Origin: an uncultured Alistipes sp.
Lineage (GTDB): Bacteria; Bacteroidota; Bacteroidia; Bacteroidales; Rikenellaceae
Reading direction: 5' to 3'
NCBI GenBank assembly: GCA_900541585.1
Contig: UQKD01000014.1
Location: 1-64,000 of the forward strand
Length of the DNA: 64,000 nt
This document shows positions 8,297 to 16,748 of this stretch, piece by piece (positions within the stretch are counted from its first letter, which is position 1; every line of letters starts with the position of its first letter). The notes beneath the pieces are model-generated. The model was not told the DNA's origin. It saw only the letters and a program-made list of their open reading frames with translations, and searched no databases. Made by a program: the position numbers and the translations under genes.

Positions 8297-9328
8297 TTAT
8301 TGTAAAACTGTGCTGATGACGGCAGCGGCGAGCAATAGGAGGTAGAGGGGAAGGGCGATTGCCCGGTGAATCCGTACGAACATGAAGGGCAGCAGGACGG
8401 CCGAGGGTACTGCCGCGAGGGCGACGGTCCCCGGCGTGGCGGCGGGACCGCACAGCACGGCGGCGGTCAGCAGGAGCACACTTATATTAAATATGAATAT
8501 GAGGCGCGGTTTGGTTCCGAGGGCGTGGATGTCCGAGAGGAAGAACAGCAGAGCCATCAGGTCGAGGATGAAGACGGCTCCCAGCAGGACGAGGCTCTGT
8601 ACGGGCGTCGAGAGGAACAGCGATAGGGGCATTCCGGCGACGAATGCGCTTCCCAGCTCCGCAACCGGAGCGAGGAATCCGCCTCCGGCGCCCCAGTTGA
8701 CGTAGCAGAGCGTGAGGACGGGCAGCAGCAGGCCCGCGACCGCGACGGTGACTTCGCGCAGTGTGCGCCGGAAAAGCATGACGGCCAACGGCAGCAGAAC
8801 CAGGAGCGGCGCTGCGGCCGTGGCGACGAGCGGCAGCAACCCGATGTAAAGCGAGGCGCGGAAGATGGCGTCGAAGCCGAATCCGTTGCAGTATGAACGG
8901 CAAAAATTCTTCGTGGCGAGGGCCAGCAGGGCCGATGCGGCGAAGGCCGTCAGATAGTCGCCGCCGACAGCGAGGCCGCAGGCGATCGCCCCGTAAAGCG
9001 GGATGGCGAGGCAGGTTCCGACGGAGTAGAGGTTGTAGCGTACGGTGAGGCGTCCGACGGACATGCCCGTAAAGAGCATCAGCAGTCCGGCGATCCAGCG
9101 CGCCCAGACGGGATGCGCCTCCTGGAACTGCGCCAGCAGCTCCCCGGGCGAAGAGACCGCAAGTGCGCCGGCGGCATTCCGCCCCGTGCCGACTGTTTCC
9201 GCGGCATGGCCGGCCAGCGCCGCCGTGTCCGCGGCAGTACCGCCTGCGTTCCACATCGCGACGACGGCGAGTGCGGCGAGGGTCAGAAAGGCCGGAACGA
9301 GCGGCTGCCGTGCGATGTCGAATTTCAT
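8297..9328 (-). CDS. Multi-spanning inner-membrane protein, unknown function
   Basis: The protein has about 343 residues, starting at ATG 9328 (MKFDIARQ). A TTG at 9352 would add eight residues and is less likely. It has roughly nine to ten hydrophobic spans rich in Ala, Leu and Val, with a basic turn LFRRTLREV between spans. It loosely resembles DUF6427-type Bacteroidetes membrane proteins, but I cannot confirm this. It is divergent from rnhB with 67 bases between the starts. Confidence 0.7.
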   Translation of the reverse strand: MKFDIARQPLVPAFLTLAALAVVAMWNAGGTAADTAALAGHAAETVGTGRNAAGALAVSSPGELLAQFQEAHPVWARWIAGLLMLFTGMSVGRLTVRYNLYSVGTCLAIPLYGAIACGLAVGGDYLTAFAASALLALATKNFCRSYCNGFGFDAIFRASLYIGLLPLVATAAAPLLVLLPLAVMLFRRTLREVTVAVAGLLLPVLTLCYVNWGAGGGFLAPVAELGSAFVAGMPLSLFLSTPVQSLVLLGAVFILDLMALLFFLSDIHALGTKPRLIFIFNISVLLLTAAVLCGPAATPGTVALAAVPSAVLLPFMFVRIHRAIALPLYLLLLAAAVISTVLQ

Positions 9329-9380
9329 GTCGGGGGCTTTTTCTCCGGGCAAAATTAGCGAAAAAAGCCGGAATAATCCG

Positions 9381-9388
9381 TAACTTTG
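9381..9388 (+). promoter_or_regulatory. -7 element of rnhB
   Basis: TAACTTTG lies only seven bases before the rnhB ATG at 9396, so the transcript should be nearly leaderless. The -33 position (around 9355-9360) has only a poor match. Confidence 0.5.
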
Positions 9389-9395
9389 TAGTACG

Positions 9396-9995
9396 ATGTT
9401 AGAAAACCAGTATCAATACGACCTTTCGGAGGCCGGGTGCGATGAAGCCGGACGGGGATGCCTGGCCGGGCCGGTGTTTGCGGCGGCCGTGATGCTGCCG
9501 CCCGATTTCCACGACCCGCTGCTCAACGACTCGAAGCAGATGACCGAACGCAACCGCGAAAAACTGCGGGCCGTCATCGAGCGCGAGGCCGTCGCGTGGG
9601 CCGTCGAGGCGGTCTCCGCCGCGCGGATCGACGAAATCAACATCCTGAACGCTTCGTTCGAGGGCATGTCGCTGGCCGTGGCGCGCCTCGATCCCTCGCC
9701 GGCGTTTCTGGCCATCGACGGCAACCGGTTCCGCACACGCCTCGAAATTCCCTGGCGCTGCATTGTCAAGGGCGACGGCAAATACGCCGACATCGCCGCG
9801 GCTTCGGTGCTTGCCAAGACCCACCGCGACGAGTATATGCTCCGCATCGCCGAAGAGTTTCCCCAGTACGGTTGGGCGAAGAACAAGGGCTATCCGACGC
9901 GCGAGCACCGGCTGGCGATCCGCGAACACGGTCTGACGCCCCACCACCGGCTGACGTTCAACCACGAGATCGACCAGTTGGAGTTCCCTTTCTGA
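9396..9995 (+). CDS. rnhB: Ribonuclease HII
   Basis: The 199-residue enzyme cleaves RNA in RNA-DNA hybrids and removes misincorporated ribonucleotides. The catalytic DEAGRG motif is at residues 16-21 (D16, E17), AIDGN places D108, and GDGKYADIAAASVLAKTHRD supplies the fourth carboxylate and the conserved basic segment. The C-terminal YPTREH/HRLTF pattern is typical. It is a single gene ending at a bidirectional terminator shared with the exb operon. Confidence 0.96.
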   Translation: MLENQYQYDLSEAGCDEAGRGCLAGPVFAAAVMLPPDFHDPLLNDSKQMTERNREKLRAVIEREAVAWAVEAVSAARIDEINILNASFEGMSLAVARLDPSPAFLAIDGNRFRTRLEIPWRCIVKGDGKYADIAAASVLAKTHRDEYMLRIAEEFPQYGWAKNKGYPTREHRLAIREHGLTPHHRLTFNHEIDQLEFPF

Positions 9996-10070
9996 CGCCT
10001 TCCTCTCCCTCTGACGTGTCCGATGATGGCGGTGCGTTTGCCGCATATTCCCTGCATTCCCGATCAAACA

Positions 10071-10099
10071 AAAAGAGCAGGCCGTAAGCCTGCTCTTTT
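10071..10099. terminator. Bidirectional terminator rnhB / exb operon
   Basis: The 12-pair stem AAAAGAGCAGGC/GCCTGCTCTTTT has a five-base loop and is flanked by A and T runs. It therefore works for rnhB on the plus strand and for the exb operon on the minus strand. Confidence 0.9.
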
Positions 10100-10117
10100 T
10101 CAACTGAAATCTCCGGA

Positions 10118-10588
10118 TCAGTATCCCAGCGACTTGGAAGCCGCATAGGAGAGTTTCAGGGCGTTGGCGCGACGCAGCTCCTGCTTGACGTCGGTCACGA
10201 TACCCATTTTCGTAGCTTCGTCGGCCTTGAGGCAGATCGTCATCGAAGCGCGGTCGGCTTCGGAGAGCTTATCGCGCTCGGCGGCGACGAAGTCCAGGAT
10301 GTCCCGGGTCGATTTGTAAGAGTCGTTCAACTGGATGCGCGGCGCGGTTCCGAATTTCGCCTGCATCGTCATTGCCGGGGGACCGATGTGGATGAAACTT
10401 ACGAGCGATTTCTTCTCCAGTTTCTGCACCTCGGTGGCTTCCGGAAGTCTGTATCTCACCAGCAGTTCCTGATCGCGCATGGTCGTCGAGACCATAAAGA
10501 AGAAGAGGATCATGAAGATCACGTCAGGAAGCGAAGCGGTCGAGATAGGGGGCAGACCTTTGCTGCCCTTCTTTTTCATTACTGCCAT
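10118..10588 (-). CDS. exbD: ExbD/TolR-family biopolymer transport protein (second copy)
   Basis: The 156-residue protein has one N-terminal membrane span (about residues 20-42). The span carries the conserved Asp of ExbD/TolR proteins (SLPDVIFMILFFFMVSTT, D22), which takes part in proton movement. The rest is a periplasmic domain. With ExbB it powers TonB-dependent outer-membrane receptors such as the SusC proteins in this window. It starts three bases after the upstream exbD stop. Confidence 0.93.
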   Translation of the reverse strand: MAVMKKKGSKGLPPISTASLPDVIFMILFFFMVSTTMRDQELLVRYRLPEATEVQKLEKKSLVSFIHIGPPAMTMQAKFGTAPRIQLNDSYKSTRDILDFVAAERDKLSEADRASMTICLKADEATKMGIVTDVKQELRRANALKLSYAASKSLGY

Positions 10589-10591
10589 GGC

Positions 10592-11197
10592 TTACTTCTT
10601 AATGTTACGCGGTTCAGCCTCCGAAATCTTCAGAGGTACGGCCTTCGATACTGCATTGCGCAACTCCTCGGGAAGATCCGCGAATTTTGCGCCGAATTTA
10701 CGCTGTGCCACTTCGTCACGCACTTCGTTGAATGCGCGCGTGAGTTCGTTCTGCACCATGATATAGGACTGGTAGCCCGTGTCCCGGGTCGTCTGCAGCG
10801 AGACGACGCCTTCGCTCACGGGGTATACCCACTTGCCGCCGTCGGGAAGTTCAATGTCCTTGTTCGCCTTCTCGGGCAGGTTCTCGTCATCCAGCGGATT
10901 GAGGATGAACTCTTTGGTCCTGTCCTTGAGTTGAAGCAGGTCGATCGCCTCCTGTTTTCCCGCGGCTCCTGCCATGATGTCGCCCCTACCGTTGATGAAC
11001 ACCAGGAAGAGGTTGCGCTCCTTGACCTTGATTTCATCCTGGGGTTGATCCTCAGGAGGCATCGGCGGAAGCATGCGCACCAGACCCGTGTCGGTATTCA
11101 TGGTAGTGGCCACCAGGAAGAAAATCAGCAGCAGGAAGGCGATGTCGGCCATAGAACCGGCATTGATCTCCTGGATTTTTCTTTTATCTGTTGCCAT
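10592..11197 (-). CDS. exbD: ExbD/TolR-family biopolymer transport protein (first copy)
   Basis: The 201-residue ExbD paralogue has its membrane span at about residues 14-34 (SMADIAFLLLIFFLVATT). The conserved Asp is D18. The periplasmic part is longer than in the second copy and includes an insert around residues 75-125. Two unequal ExbD genes in one operon are usual in Bacteroidetes. The pair may form a heteromeric partner of ExbB. Confidence 0.93.
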   Translation of the reverse strand: MATDKRKIQEINAGSMADIAFLLLIFFLVATTMNTDTGLVRMLPPMPPEDQPQDEIKVKERNLFLVFINGRGDIMAGAAGKQEAIDLLQLKDRTKEFILNPLDDENLPEKANKDIELPDGGKWVYPVSEGVVSLQTTRDTGYQSYIMVQNELTRAFNEVRDEVAQRKFGAKFADLPEELRNAVSKAVPLKISEAEPRNIKK

Positions 11198-11211
11198 TGT
11201 GTCTTACTCGG

Positions 11212-11631
11212 TTATTTGAATGCGCCCCAGATCTCGGTTGCTACGGCCGTCACGAAAGCGGCGACGCATGCAACATAGGTTACGAGGATGCTCGTTTCGG
11301 TAATTACGGTTTCACCGTGGCCGAAGAACCCGTTGTTCTGGAGGTCGACGATGTTCACCGTGTGGCCTGCCGAGTAGAAGTACGACACGCCCACGATAAC
11401 GATGATCAACGCCAGGGACAGGATGGTTCCCTTGATGCCTGCCGGGTTCTGAATCATTCCGAAAACGGCGCAGAAAATAGCCGCAGCGACAGCGAACACG
11501 AAGAGGAAGTATCCCCACATCAGGTTCACGCTGATCGATGCGTCCGAGCCGCCGGTGGCGATCGCGTAGACCATAAGGACTACGGTGATGGCCATCAGAA
11601 CACCCAGCAATATGTTTAAAATCTTTTTCAT
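11212..11631 (-). CDS. Small membrane protein of the exb operon, 139 aa
   Basis: Four hydrophobic spans fill most of the protein. One is at about residues 5-25, and the others cover roughly 37-60, 68-87 and 112-135. It has no enzymatic motif. It sits between exbB and the exbD genes with gaps of 27 and 14 bases, so it is co-transcribed and is probably part of, or an assembly factor for, the ExbBD complex. I know of no named function. Confidence 0.85.
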   Translation of the reverse strand: MKKILNILLGVLMAITVVLMVYAIATGGSDASISVNLMWGYFLFVFAVAAAIFCAVFGMIQNPAGIKGTILSLALIIVIVGVSYFYSAGHTVNIVDLQNNGFFGHGETVITETSILVTYVACVAAFVTAVATEIWGAFK

Positions 11632-11658
11632 AATTGCTTTTGACTTTTCAGCGTTCGA

Positions 11659-12411
11659 TTATTTCTTGTTGTAAGCCGTCAGAATATCCATCAGCGTGAT
11701 GGACGAATCCTCCATATCGTTGACGAGCGAGTCGATCTTCGAAACGATATAGTTGTAGAACAGCTGAAGAATAACCGCAGCGATAAGACCCATAAGGGTC
11801 GTCAGCAGGGCGACCTTGATACCGCCTGCAACCAGCGTCGGGCTGATGTCACCGGCAGCCTGGATGGCGTCGAACGCCGCGATCATACCGACGACGGTAC
11901 CCATAAATCCCAACATAGGCGAAAGGGCGATGAACAAGCCGATCCACGAAAGACCCGACTCCATCTGGCCGGTCTGAACCGAGCCGTAGGAAACGACGGC
12001 TTTCTCGACGGCGTCGAGACCCTGGTCGTAACGGTCGAGACCCTGGTAGTAGATCGAAGCGATCGGGCCGCGGGTGTTGCGGCAAACTTCCTTGGCAGCC
12101 TCTACGCCGCCGTTCTTGAGTGCTTCCTCGACGGATGCGATGAGTTTCTTCGAGTTGATCGTCGCGAGCGACAGGTACAGAATACGCTCGATGGCTACGG
12201 CCAGACCGATCACCAGGCAGAGGAGCACCGGAAGCATCCACTCCCAACCGCCTTCGAGGAACTTCTGCATCATGACGTGGTGCAGGCTGTCGCCGGCGAT
12301 CTGGGTTTCAGCGACAACCGTTTCGGTTGCGGCAGCGGCATCCTGTGCGAACGCACTAACGGTACCCAGTACGGACAGGGCAGCCGACGGAATCAAAAAA
12401 AGTTTTTTCAT
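11659..12411 (-). CDS. exbB: MotA/TolQ/ExbB proton channel family protein
   Basis: The 250-residue protein has an N-terminal signal-like segment, a first span around residues 55-80 (WMLPVLLCLVIGLAVAIERILYL), and the paired C-terminal spans with the ExbB pattern (GLFIALSPMLGFMGTVVGMIAAFDAI and KVALLTTLMGLIAAVILQLFYNYI). It is the first gene of the operon exbB, 139-aa membrane protein, exbD, exbD. Its role is a proton-driven motor for TonB. Confidence 0.95.
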   Translation of the reverse strand: MKKLFLIPSAALSVLGTVSAFAQDAAAATETVVAETQIAGDSLHHVMMQKFLEGGWEWMLPVLLCLVIGLAVAIERILYLSLATINSKKLIASVEEALKNGGVEAAKEVCRNTRGPIASIYYQGLDRYDQGLDAVEKAVVSYGSVQTGQMESGLSWIGLFIALSPMLGFMGTVVGMIAAFDAIQAAGDISPTLVAGGIKVALLTTLMGLIAAVILQLFYNYIVSKIDSLVNDMEDSSITLMDILTAYNKK

Positions 12412-12779
12412 AGTTGTGTTGGATAAATTAAATTTTGATTAGTTGATTTTTTATTGTTGTGTTTTGGTTTCTTCGTTTTCCGGTCGGTCGGGTTCTTTTT
12501 TCTTTTCGGGCGTTTCCGCCGGGTTATTTTTTCACTAAAAATAATTATTTTTTTTGTCTTTCGCAGCGTTTGGGGCGTCCTTTTGTGCTCCGGGGCCGTT
12601 GCGGAAGGTTATTCCTGCGCGTAGAGCCGAATCCCGGATAATTCACCCCGGACCCGATCAAATAGCTGTAAATCAATATTTTTGCCTGTTCGCTGTGCCC
12701 GTCTCCGCCCAATGGTCCCTGCGGGAAGGGTACGTTAGCAGTGCGAAATATAGAAAAAAAAATCGTTCCGTGCAATGGC
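12412..12779 (-). promoter_or_regulatory. Long upstream region of the exb operon
   Basis: No convincing gene is seen in these 368 bases. On the minus strand TTG (about 12772-12774), 20 bases and TATATTTC (about 12745-12752) form a near-consensus promoter. It would give exbB a leader of about 325 bases. The proximal 130 bases are A-rich and look unstructured. A 76-codon frame at 12545-12775 starts upstream of the promoter and has no recognisable content. Confidence 0.45.
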
Positions 12780-13808
12780 TTATGCCGTAAATTCTCCGCG
12801 CAGGGGCTTGCGCAGGAGCATGCGTGCCTCGTCGTCCGGAAGTCCCAGCCCGAGCACGTACATCAGTTTGGTCACGGCGGCTTCGGTGGTCATGTCGTAG
12901 CCGCACAGGACGCCGGTTTTTTGCAGTTTGAGCCCCGTTTCGTACAACTCCATCGAGACGCGGCCCCCGCCGCACTGCGTGATGTTGAGGATGATGATTC
13001 CGCGTGCGACGGCCTCCCCGATGACGCGGATGAACCATTCGGAGGTGGGGGCGTTGCCAGCGCCGAAGGTTTCGAGCACCACGGCCCGCAGTCCCGGGGC
13101 CGAGAACATGGCCCGCAGGATCTCCTCGCCCATTCCCGGGAAGAGCTTGATCAGCTCGATGCCTCCGGAGAGTTTTGTGGCGATGCGCAGTTCCGCCGGC
13201 GACTCTTCGGGTTGCAGGATCGCCGGGAGGTTGTAGGCGATGTTGACCCCGACTTCGGCCAGCGGCGGGTAGTTGTAGGAGCGGAAGGCGCTGAGGGCTT
13301 CGGCGCTGCGTTTGGTGGTGCGGTTTGCGCGGAAAAGCCGGTTCTGGAAATAGAGCGACACCTCGGGAACCTCGGGGCGGCCGCCGATGCGCGCCCCGGC
13401 GATCTCGATGGCCGTGATGAGGTTCTCTCGCCCGTCGGTGCGCAGTACGCCGATCGGAATCTGGCTTCCGGTGAAGACCACGGGTTTGGCGAGATTTTCA
13501 AGCATGAAGCTCAAGGCCGATGCCGTATAGGACATGGTGTCGGTTCCGTGCAGCACGACGAACCCGTCGTAGCGGGCGTAGTTGTCGCGGATCAGACGGG
13601 CGAGGGCCACCCAGTTCGCCGGCTCCACGTTCGAGGAGTCGATCACGGGCGACACCGTGTGCACGTCGATGTCGACGTTGAGGCGTTTCAGCGAGGGGAA
13701 CTCGTCGTAAATGCCGCTGAAATCGAAGGGGACCAGCGCCCCGGTGGCGTCGTCGGTCTTCATGCCGATGGTTCCGCCCGTGTAGATGATCAGAATGGAG
13801 GATCGCAT
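12780..13808 (-). CDS. ansA: Type I (cytoplasmic) L-asparaginase
   Basis: The 342-residue enzyme hydrolyses L-asparagine to aspartate and ammonia. Both catalytic signatures are present: TGGTIG at residues 10-15 (nucleophile Thr) and HGTDTM at 87-92 (Thr-Asp). It lacks a signal peptide, which fits type I. The gene begins just eight bases after the stop of the TIGR04076 gene and is probably co-transcribed with it. Confidence 0.94.
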   Translation of the reverse strand: MRSSILIIYTGGTIGMKTDDATGALVPFDFSGIYDEFPSLKRLNVDIDVHTVSPVIDSSNVEPANWVALARLIRDNYARYDGFVVLHGTDTMSYTASALSFMLENLAKPVVFTGSQIPIGVLRTDGRENLITAIEIAGARIGGRPEVPEVSLYFQNRLFRANRTTKRSAEALSAFRSYNYPPLAEVGVNIAYNLPAILQPEESPAELRIATKLSGGIELIKLFPGMGEEILRAMFSAPGLRAVVLETFGAGNAPTSEWFIRVIGEAVARGIIILNITQCGGGRVSMELYETGLKLQKTGVLCGYDMTTEAAVTKLMYVLGLGLPDDEARMLLRKPLRGEFTA

Positions 13809-13815
13809 AGCGTTT

Positions 13816-14121
13816 TTATTTCTCTAATGTTTCGACCAGGAAACTCACGGGGCGGAATCCGTCGTTGCAGGAGATCATCGCCGAGGCGGGATTTTTCATC
13901 CAGCCGTCGTAGATGTTCGTGCCGCCGTGCGCCAGCGTCATGACGAAGGGCGAAAGCGTCTGCCAGGCGCTGTCGCACAGCCCTTCGGGTTTCTGCCAGC
14001 CGTCGGCGATGAAAACCTGCCCTTCGCGCATGTCGCACGCATGTTCGATGGGATTTTCGTACTGCTCCATTAAATCCTTGTAGCAGGCCTTGCGGATCAC
14101 CGTGATTTTTATTTTTTTCAT
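13816..14121 (-). CDS. TIGR04076 family protein, 101 aa
   Basis: The short protein starts MKKIKITVIRK and has the family's pattern of spaced cysteines (ACYKDL, HACDMREG, GLCDSAW, ISCNDGFRPV). This suggests metal binding or a redox role. The function is not established. It is followed within eight bases by ansA. Confidence 0.85.
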   Translation of the reverse strand: MKKIKITVIRKACYKDLMEQYENPIEHACDMREGQVFIADGWQKPEGLCDSAWQTLSPFVMTLAHGGTNIYDGWMKNPASAMISCNDGFRPVSFLVETLEK

Positions 14122-14183
14122 AGAGTCGTATCGTGTCGTGACTTATCGGGCCGGGAGCGGGCGCCGCTCCGCGAGGGATCCGT

Positions 14184-14981
14184 CTATTGGGTCAGTCCGA
14201 ACATCCGTTCGGCATTGGCCGTCGTCGCCTCCGCGACCTCTTCCGGGGTCAGTCCCTTGATCTGGGCGACTTTTTCGCAGACGTAACGCACCCAGGCCGA
14301 TTCGTTGCGCTCGCCCCGGTGAGGCGCGGGCGTGAGGTAGGGGCAGTCGGTTTCGAGTACGAGGTCCCGCAGTTCCATTTCGCGCACGGTCTCCGCCAGT
14401 TTGCTCTTTTTAAAGGTCACCACGCCGCCGATCCCGAAAACGAAATTGCCGTACTCCTTCAGTTCGCGATAGGTTTCGATTCCGTCGGAATAGGCATGGA
14501 AAACGCCCCTGACACCCCGGCCGCGGTACTCGCGCATGATGTCGACGGTCTCGGGCCAGGCGTCGCGCGTATGCACGGCGATCGGCAGTCCGTATTGCAG
14601 CGCGAAGTCGATCTGACGGCGGAACGCCTCGGTCTGCTCTTTCCGGAAATCGCGGCTCCAGTAAAGGTCCAGCCCGATTTCGCCCACGGCGCAGAACCCC
14701 GCGATTCCCTCGGGCGGCGTCCGGAGGTAATTTTCGACCAGCTCCAGCTCCTCCCGCCAGCGGGGATTGTCGTTCACCGAAGTCGGGTGCAGTCCCATCA
14801 TCGGCACGCACCGCTGCGGATGGCGGCGGCAAAGCCCGAACAACCGTTCGTGGCTTTCGGAATCGATGGCCGGGAGCAGCAGCCGTCCGACCCCTTCGGC
14901 CGCGGCGCGCGTCAAAGCCTCTTCGCGGTCGCGGTCGAACGCTTCGTCGTAAAGGTGTGAATGCGTATCTGTCAGTTTCAT
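14184..14981 (-). CDS. tatD: TatD-family metal-dependent hydrolase
   Basis: The 265-residue TIM-barrel hydrolase has the N-terminal metal motif DTHSHLYDEAF, the EIGLDLYW segment with a conserved Glu, HTRDAW, FHAYSDG, and the C-terminal ETDCPYLTP motif. The family has metal-dependent DNase activity. The start ATG overlaps the dprA stop in an ATGA at 14978-14981. This shows translational coupling and rules out the longer upstream in-frame extension. Confidence 0.95.
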   Translation of the reverse strand: MKLTDTHSHLYDEAFDRDREEALTRAAAEGVGRLLLPAIDSESHERLFGLCRRHPQRCVPMMGLHPTSVNDNPRWREELELVENYLRTPPEGIAGFCAVGEIGLDLYWSRDFRKEQTEAFRRQIDFALQYGLPIAVHTRDAWPETVDIMREYRGRGVRGVFHAYSDGIETYRELKEYGNFVFGIGGVVTFKKSKLAETVREMELRDLVLETDCPYLTPAPHRGERNESAWVRYVCEKVAQIKGLTPEEVAEATTANAERMFGLTQ

Positions 14982-16078
14982 AGCTTCATGTATCGGTTCC
15001 CGGGCAGCTGGCGCACGGCGCCTGCCAGTTCCAGCCCTACGAGCAGCGTCGCCAGTTCGCCGGGATTCAGCCCCGTCAGCTCCCCGAGCGCTTCGACCGA
15101 AAGCGGGTCGTCCGTGCGGAAACAGCCGAGCAGTCCCGCTTCGTCGGGCGTCAGTTCCGGTGTCGGGGGCTTCGCGCGCAGTGTCGCGGGATTCTCCCCG
15201 AGGTCCCACATCAGTTCGCGGATCACGTCGTCGGCCGTCAGCACCAACTGCGCTTTGCGGTTGCGGATCAGGTGGTTCGTGCCCGCCGACGCCCGGTCGG
15301 TGATGCGTCCCGGTACGGCCATCACCGTGCGGTCGTAGGAGTCGGCGCAGTGGGCCGTGAAGAGCGATCCGCCGCTGTCGGGCGACTCGACGACGATGCA
15401 CCCCGCGCTCAGCCCCGCGATGATGCGGTTCCGCGCCAGGTAGAAGTTACCGTTCTGCTTCGATTGCGAATGCAGTTCCGTGACCAGCGCGCCTCCGTGG
15501 GCGAGTATGTCGCGCGCCACGTCCGTATGCTGGGCGGGCGTCACCCCGGGCAGGGGGTTGGCCACCACGGCGACGGTCTGCACCCCTGCCTCGAGTGCCG
15601 CGCGGTGCGCCGCAACGTCGATTCCGAAGGCCAGGCCGCTCACGACCGAAAGCCCCGGAATCCGTTCCGCGAGTCCTCCGACCAGCCGGTTGCAGGCCGT
15701 CTGTCCGTAAGGCGTCGCCTCGCGTGTTCCTACGATGGAGATACAACGCGCCGAGAGGGCCTCGACACAACCCTTGATGTATATTACGTGGGGATAATCA
15801 GTAATTTCGCGCAGCAGTGGCGGGTATTCCGGGTCGGTGGAGGCGACGGCCGCGATGCCGTTGCGGCGGCAGTGGGCGAGTTCCCTTTCAGCGGCCGGAA
15901 ATCCTTTCCGGCGGACGATCTGCTGTGCCGTATCGGGCCGCAGACCGGCTTTGGCGGCGAGTTCGTCGGCCGTGGCGGCAAAGATGCTCCGCGCATCGCC
16001 GAACCGCTCCAGCAGATGCACGGCTCCTTTTATGCCGATGCCCGGAGTCATCTGAAGGGCAATATCCTCGATGGTCAT
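14978..16078 (-). CDS. dprA: DNA-processing protein DprA
   Basis: The 366-residue protein loads RecA on incoming single-stranded DNA in natural transformation. An N-terminal helix-hairpin-helix-like region (LQMTPGIGIKGAVHLLERFG) precedes the Rossmann-like core (ISIVGTREATPYG, VSGLAFGIDVAAH, ANPLPGVTPAQH, IVVESPDSGGSLFTA). A C-terminal winged-helix-like domain follows. ATG 16078 (MTIEDIALQMTPG) is preferred because upstream in-frame residues are low-complexity and read through the tRNA region. Confidence 0.95.
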   Translation of the reverse strand: MTIEDIALQMTPGIGIKGAVHLLERFGDARSIFAATADELAAKAGLRPDTAQQIVRRKGFPAAERELAHCRRNGIAAVASTDPEYPPLLREITDYPHVIYIKGCVEALSARCISIVGTREATPYGQTACNRLVGGLAERIPGLSVVSGLAFGIDVAAHRAALEAGVQTVAVVANPLPGVTPAQHTDVARDILAHGGALVTELHSQSKQNGNFYLARNRIIAGLSAGCIVVESPDSGGSLFTAHCADSYDRTVMAVPGRITDRASAGTNHLIRNRKAQLVLTADDVIRELMWDLGENPATLRAKPPTPELTPDEAGLLGCFRTDDPLSVEALGELTGLNPGELATLLVGLELAGAVRQLPGNRYMKL

Positions 16079-16177
16079 AGCCGCGAATGAAAAATCGTTT
16101 TTGCAGACGATAAAGGTAGCGGTTTTTGGGAAATAACGGGAATTTATTCGGGAAATAATGCAAAGTTGGGCAGAAGT

Positions 16178-16208
16178 TTTGCAAAAATCAGAATTGTTCG
16201 TATATTTG
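16178..16208 (+). promoter_or_regulatory. Promoter of tRNA-Cys
   Basis: TTTG at 16178-16181, a 19-base spacer and TATATTTG at 16201-16208 match the Bacteroidetes consensus. The predicted start is near 16214, which gives a precursor with about 140 bases before the tRNA. No gene is seen in this leader. Confidence 0.75.
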
Positions 16209-16355
16209 CACTCCCGATGCGCTTGGAAATTAGTTCCGAACGTTCCCCGGGCCGGAGAGTGGCCGTCTGTGGTTTGAGTTCCGGTTGTTTGGAAGGGGGC
16301 GAAGAAGGCTGATAGGGTTAGGTTGGTGCAGAGAGGGTGCAACGGGAAAAATGAT

Positions 16356-16426
16356 GGTCTGATGGCCGAGTGGCTAGGCAAAGGTCTGCAAAACCTTGTA
16401 CAGCGGTTCGAATCCGCTTCAGACCT
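16356..16426 (+). tRNA. tRNA-Cys (GCA)
   Basis: The acceptor arm pairs GGTCTGA with TCAGACC, followed by discriminator T. The anticodon loop CTGCAAA contains GCA. The T arm is GCGGTTCGAATCCGC. CCA is not encoded. It is followed four bases later by a strong terminator. Confidence 0.96.
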
Positions 16427-16430
16427 CTTG

Positions 16431-16464
16431 AAAATGGGATATATTATAATATATCCCATTTTTT
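16431..16464 (+). terminator. Terminator after tRNA-Cys
   Basis: AAAATGGGATATAT pairs with ATATATCCCATTTT around a four-base loop, followed by further T residues. The stem is A/T-rich but long, directly downstream of the tRNA. Confidence 0.85.
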
Positions 16465-16748
16465 GTTTGGATTTGTTCCTGATTTTGTTCGTAAAAACAG
16501 ACGCTTTCTATTGGATGAAAGGTGTTGGCACCCGGAGTTTTGCAGGTGTATTTTCCGAACAACTTCCCGTCATGAGGGCTGCTGACCGCATCGTCCGTGA
16601 ACAATCCGTTCGTGAACAGTTGCGCTGTGCGCAGCCGGTTCAAAGATTCCACGTCGAAAAAAGCAGGGTGTGCGGGTGTAATTTTTTTATTTTATGTACT
16701 TTTGTTCCCGACAAAGTCCGCTGTCGCGGATTCAAGTGGAACCAAAAC

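Noticed and set aside
12545..12775. 76-codon minus-strand frame upstream of exbB
   Set aside because: It starts upstream of the likely promoter, has basic low-complexity content, and has no recognisable family.
15000..15401. Upstream extension of tatD to 15401
   Set aside because: It overlaps dprA in another frame. The ATGA overlap at 14978-14981 and the DTHSH motif fix the start at 14981.
16323..16748. Upstream in-frame extension of the GH130-like gene through tRNA-Cys
   Set aside because: It would translate the tRNA and its terminator. The signal peptide and a -7 element support the start at 16749/16764.
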